A stretch of DNA of 8,383 nucleotides from the NCBI GenBank assembly GCA_030740135.1, contig JASLXW010000046.1, positions 1 to 8,383 of the forward strand. Reading direction: 5' to 3'. The DNA is from Nitrospinota bacterium. Its GTDB lineage: Bacteria > UBA8248 > JACPRG01. A program made the translations under genes and the position numbers. Positions 6,588 to 8,383 of this stretch are shown in pieces. The stretch's first letter is position 1; each line of letters begins with the position of its first letter. The notes beneath the pieces were generated by a model. That model did not search any database, was not told the origin of the DNA, and worked only from the letters and a program-made list of their open reading frames with translations.

Positions 6588-7139
6588 TTGATCCCCTGCT
6601 ACGTCAGCGGCAAAGGCATGCATGCCACGGAGACGACCCGGGACTTCAAGGTCGTCGTCATCCAGGCCCTGGAAGACTCCGGCCTCGGTTTCGACACACG
6701 CCACCGCTTCTACCGCGGCCGGTTCCCCCAAATGGACCCGGCCGCGCTGGCCCGGATGGTCTGCGATCCGGTCGAGGGCTACGACCCGGACTGGACACCC
6801 TACCTGGAGCGGCACGCGGCGGGGCGCGATGAGGGTGAAGTCCTCGCCGAATTCATCCTGGAACACGACGGCCTGTTCCGGGCCGAAGCCCGGGCCGCCA
6901 TCTATTGCTACGACGAGGCCGGGTTCGGCTCGGGCGTGAACTCGATGCGGTTCATCCGCGACGGAAAACCCATCCTCGGCTTCTTTCAGCCCGGGAACGT
7001 GAAAACGGGCGTGAACCCGACCAACTTTATTCAACTCCAATCTGAACACCCGGAGCGGGTGACGCTGGTCGAGTACCGCTCCCTGGATGAAATCCCGGAT
7101 ACAGTCAATGCGTGGCTGCGGGAGCGGTCCGCGGCCTGA
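6588..7139 (+). CDS. Uncharacterised cytoplasmic protein, possibly with a nucleoside-deoxyribosyltransferase-like fold
   Basis: A 183-residue protein starting at TTG 6588, supported by a well-placed GGGAGA about 8 bases upstream; the alternative ATG at 6618 would remove the first beta strand (IPCYVSGKG). No signal peptide or membrane segment is present. The C-terminal half AAIYCYDEAGFGSGVNSMRF (103-122) followed by IRDGKPILGFFQ (123-134) resembles the 'G-G ... GKP-hydrophobic' segment of nucleoside 2-deoxyribosyltransferase-like Rossmannoid proteins, and the N-terminal strand-loop-helix opening is compatible with it. This is a weak fold-level impression, not a family assignment; the catalytic Glu of that family is not obvious. 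The ORF has typical GC-rich codon bias. It lies 120 bases upstream of the DUF3105 gene, same strand, so co-transcription is possible. Confidence 0.65.
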   Translation: MIPCYVSGKGMHATETTRDFKVVVIQALEDSGLGFDTRHRFYRGRFPQMDPAALARMVCDPVEGYDPDWTPYLERHAAGRDEGEVLAEFILEHDGLFRAEARAAIYCYDEAGFGSGVNSMRFIRDGKPILGFFQPGNVKTGVNPTNFIQLQSEHPERVTLVEYRSLDEIPDTVNAWLRERSAA

Positions 7140-7259
7140 CCCCTGAAATACATCAGGCCGGTGAATGTTCTACAGGAGAAACCCCGGCGCGCGGACGGCG
7201 CGGCGAGTGTTTCGACCGGGCAAATCTTAAGACGACCCTTCAACCTCAGAGAGCGTGTG

Positions 7260-7850
7260 ATGGCTGACAAATCCCGCAAAGAGAGACGGCAACAGGAACG
7301 AGAGGACACACGGGAGGCAAGGCGGACACAGTCCGGACAAAAGGGGTGGACCCGCGGGCGGAAGAAGTTCCTTTCCACCGCCGCGGCCGCGGTGGGGGCC
7401 GCCGCCGCCGCTTACGGGGTCTACGCTTGGTTTTCCCGGGACATGCCGGGAGAGGTTTATCCCAGCCAGGGAAACCGGCACGTCGCGATGGGACTGGCGG
7501 AGCGATTTCCGTACAACACCAATCCCCCCACCTCGGGCAACCACTATGGCGGCATCGCCCCCTGGGGGGTGCGCAAAAAGCCCATCCTGAAAGGACTCCA
7601 GACCCATAACCTGGAGGATGGAGGCGTCATTGTCAGTTACCGCTGCCGGGATTGTCCCGATCTGATTCGGAAGATCGAGGAGATCGTGGACCGCTATCCC
7701 ACGGAGGTCATCGCCGCGCCCTACCCGAAGATGAAACCCCTCATCGCCCTGACGGCCTGGACGCGAATCGACCGCCTGGACAAGTTCGACGAAAAACGGA
7801 TCGTGAGGTTCATCGAGGCGTACAAAGGCATCGACCACCACGCTCGGTGA
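7260..7850 (+). CDS. DUF3105 domain protein, membrane-anchored
   Basis: A 196-residue protein with a very basic N-terminus (ADKSRKERRQQER...), one transmembrane segment at about 37-58 (FLSTAAAAVGAAAAAYGVYA) and an outside domain of DUF3105 type. Diagnostic blocks are PPTSGNHYGG (89-98), THNLEDGGVIVSY (115-127) and the closing LIALTAWTRIDRLDKFDE (161-178). The family usually has HxLEHGG; here the second His is Asp, so the invariant-looking pair is altered. Two cysteines form a CRDC motif (129-132). ATG 7260 is chosen because it sits directly before the basic region with AGAGAG upstream; a longer GTG start at 7161 adds a segment with no ribosome site. The biochemical role of DUF3105 is unknown; topology suggests a periplasm-facing domain. 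Confidence 0.85.
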   Translation: MADKSRKERRQQEREDTREARRTQSGQKGWTRGRKKFLSTAAAAVGAAAAAYGVYAWFSRDMPGEVYPSQGNRHVAMGLAERFPYNTNPPTSGNHYGGIAPWGVRKKPILKGLQTHNLEDGGVIVSYRCRDCPDLIRKIEEIVDRYPTEVIAAPYPKMKPLIALTAWTRIDRLDKFDEKRIVRFIEAYKGIDHHAR

Positions 7851-7882
7851 TAAATCCGTCAGAGGCAAGGTGGAGGAAGATC

Positions 7883-7916
7883 CCAGGGGGGCTTTTTTGA
7901 AAAACCGCCCCCCTGG
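7883..7916 (+). terminator. Terminator-like hairpin after the DUF3105 gene
   Basis: CCAGGGGGGC (7883-7892) pairs perfectly with GCCCCCCTGG (7907-7916); the loop TTTTTTGAAAAACC can extend the stem by T:A pairs. It lies 32 bases after the stop and is followed by ACCCCCTGAAAAACTTTTTG, so a short T-run comes about 15-20 bases later. It is the likely end of the plus-strand transcript. Confidence 0.6.
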
Positions 7917-7937
7917 ACCCCCTGAAAAACTTTTTGC

Positions 7938-7956
7938 GGCCCGGCAAAGCCGGGCC
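7938..7956. repeat. Second small GC hairpin between the convergent genes
   Basis: GGCCCGGC (7938-7945) and GCCGGGCC (7949-7956) form a perfect 8-bp stem around AAA. On the minus strand it is followed by GCAAAAAGTTTTTC, so it could back up termination of the minus-strand dehydrogenase transcript. Confidence 0.45.
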
Positions 7957-8062
7957 TTGCTGGGGGTGGATGTCGGGTAGACTGAACGGTTTGGCTGTGG
8001 CCCATCGATGGCGTTTAGCATTGGCCGCCCTCTGTCGCGAAATGAAAGTTTTGCTGGGGGGT

Positions 8063-8095
8063 GCGGGGGTGCGCCCTTCAAAAAGCGCCCCCCGC
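8063..8095 (-). terminator. Terminator-like hairpin after the dehydrogenase gene
   Basis: GCGGGGG (8063-8069) pairs with CCCCCGC (8089-8095), then, past one bulged T, GCGC (8071-8074) pairs with GCGC (8085-8088). It starts a few bases after the minus-strand stop. On the minus strand it reads GCGGGGGGCGCTTTTTGAAG, then after the stem ACCCCCCAGCAAAACTTTC, the same design as the hairpin at 7883-7916. Confidence 0.5.
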
Positions 8096-8098
8096 TTT

Positions 8099-8383
8099 CT
8101 ACAACCCCGCCCGGGATTCCAGGATGTCCAGGAGGGAGGCGTAGTCTTTGTGCGCGTTGCCTTGGACACTGGAGCTGATGAAGTCTTGTAGAATCAGCGC
8201 CGCGTGCGGGAGCGGAGCGCCCAGCTCGGATCCAGCCTCGAGGGCGCACCGGACATCCTTGCTGATCAGCTCCGTGGAGCCTTGAAGAAGGCCCTCGTAA
8301 TCGCGCGTTTTCAGGAGCGCGTTCTTGAAATCCATCACCCGGGAGAACGCCGCGCCCGTGACCAGGATGTCCAGCATCCGCTC
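8099..8383 (-). CDS. 3-hydroxyisobutyrate dehydrogenase-family NAD(P)-dependent oxidoreductase (C-terminal part)
   Basis: Only the last 94 or so codons are inside the window; the frame is still open (Glu-Arg) at the right edge, so the N-terminal Rossmann NAD(P) domain lies outside. What is visible is the all-helical C-terminal domain of beta-hydroxyacid dehydrogenases: ELISKDVRCALEAGSELGAP then LPHAALILQDF, matching the family pattern '..KD...A...G...G...P', with the Lys of ISKDV at the position of the conserved catalytic lysine, and closing with NAHKDYASLLDILES, equivalent to the usual G-x-x-D-x-S-A/S-l. The substrate cannot be fixed without the N-terminal part: 3-hydroxyisobutyrate, tartronate semialdehyde, succinic semialdehyde/glyoxylate and imine-type substrates are all known in the family. 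Apparent truncation is due to the window edge, not a broken gene. Confidence 0.85.
   Translation of the reverse strand, partial: ERMLDILVTGAAFSRVMDFKNALLKTRDYEGLLQGSTELISKDVRCALEAGSELGAPLPHAALILQDFISSSVQGNAHKDYASLLDILESRAGL

Noticed and set aside
7227..8249. Minus-strand frame of 340 codons across the DUF3105 gene and its terminators
   Set aside because: It runs through two terminator hairpins and antisense to a recognised family; the translation is Gly/Pro/Arg-rich.
8099..8383. Truncated dehydrogenase as a pseudogene
   Set aside because: The frame is open at the window edge, so it is simply cut by the window.
1..8383. CRISPR array, tRNA, rRNA, defence island or prophage
   Set aside because: No regular short repeats with spacers, no cloverleaf or rRNA-like stretch, and no nuclease, integrase or phage structural gene could be found by eye on either strand.

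Overview
The window is GC-rich (roughly 60-65% by eye). It carries seven clear protein-coding genes plus two more cut by the window edges, and no rRNA, tRNA or CRISPR array that I can see. Codon use, the run of short metabolic operons and a recurrent G/C-run terminator-like motif fit a high-GC Gram-negative bacterium. A Desulfobacterota / former Deltaproteobacteria lineage is my best guess, but this is inference from style and not from a marker gene.

Layout. (1) Positions 2-2677, plus strand: a three-gene ABC importer operon of NMT1/SsuA type, with a substrate-binding protein (5' end cut off by the window), a membrane permease and an ATPase. A perfect 12-bp hairpin sits between the first two genes. 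(2) Positions 2678-4601: a minus-strand nitrilase-superfamily enzyme with an intact Glu-Lys-Cys-Glu catalytic set. It lies between two partial copies of a short repeat element. The copy on one side keeps the core and the right inverted terminus; the copy on the other side keeps the left inverted terminus and the core. (3) Positions 4602-6215, minus strand: a 219-residue ferritin-like protein with a textbook E / ExxH / E / ExxH di-iron pattern, then a predicted lipoprotein or exported protein of unknown family. (4) Positions 6216-6587: a noncoding stretch rich in inverted repeats, with a possible coding remnant. (5) Positions 6588-7850, plus strand: an unrecognised 183-residue protein with a TTG start, then a membrane-anchored DUF3105 protein. 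(6) Positions 8099-8383, minus strand: the C-terminal end of a 3-hydroxyisobutyrate-dehydrogenase-family oxidoreductase, convergent with the DUF3105 gene. The two convergent genes end in related hairpins of the same unusual design.

How they work together. The importer is self-contained; its ligand cannot be read from sequence. The nitrilase converges on it, so a shared role in organic-nitrogen use is possible but unproven. The remaining genes look like independent short transcription units. I see no defence island, prophage or secondary-metabolite cluster. The most unusual structure is the split repeat flanking the nitrilase gene.
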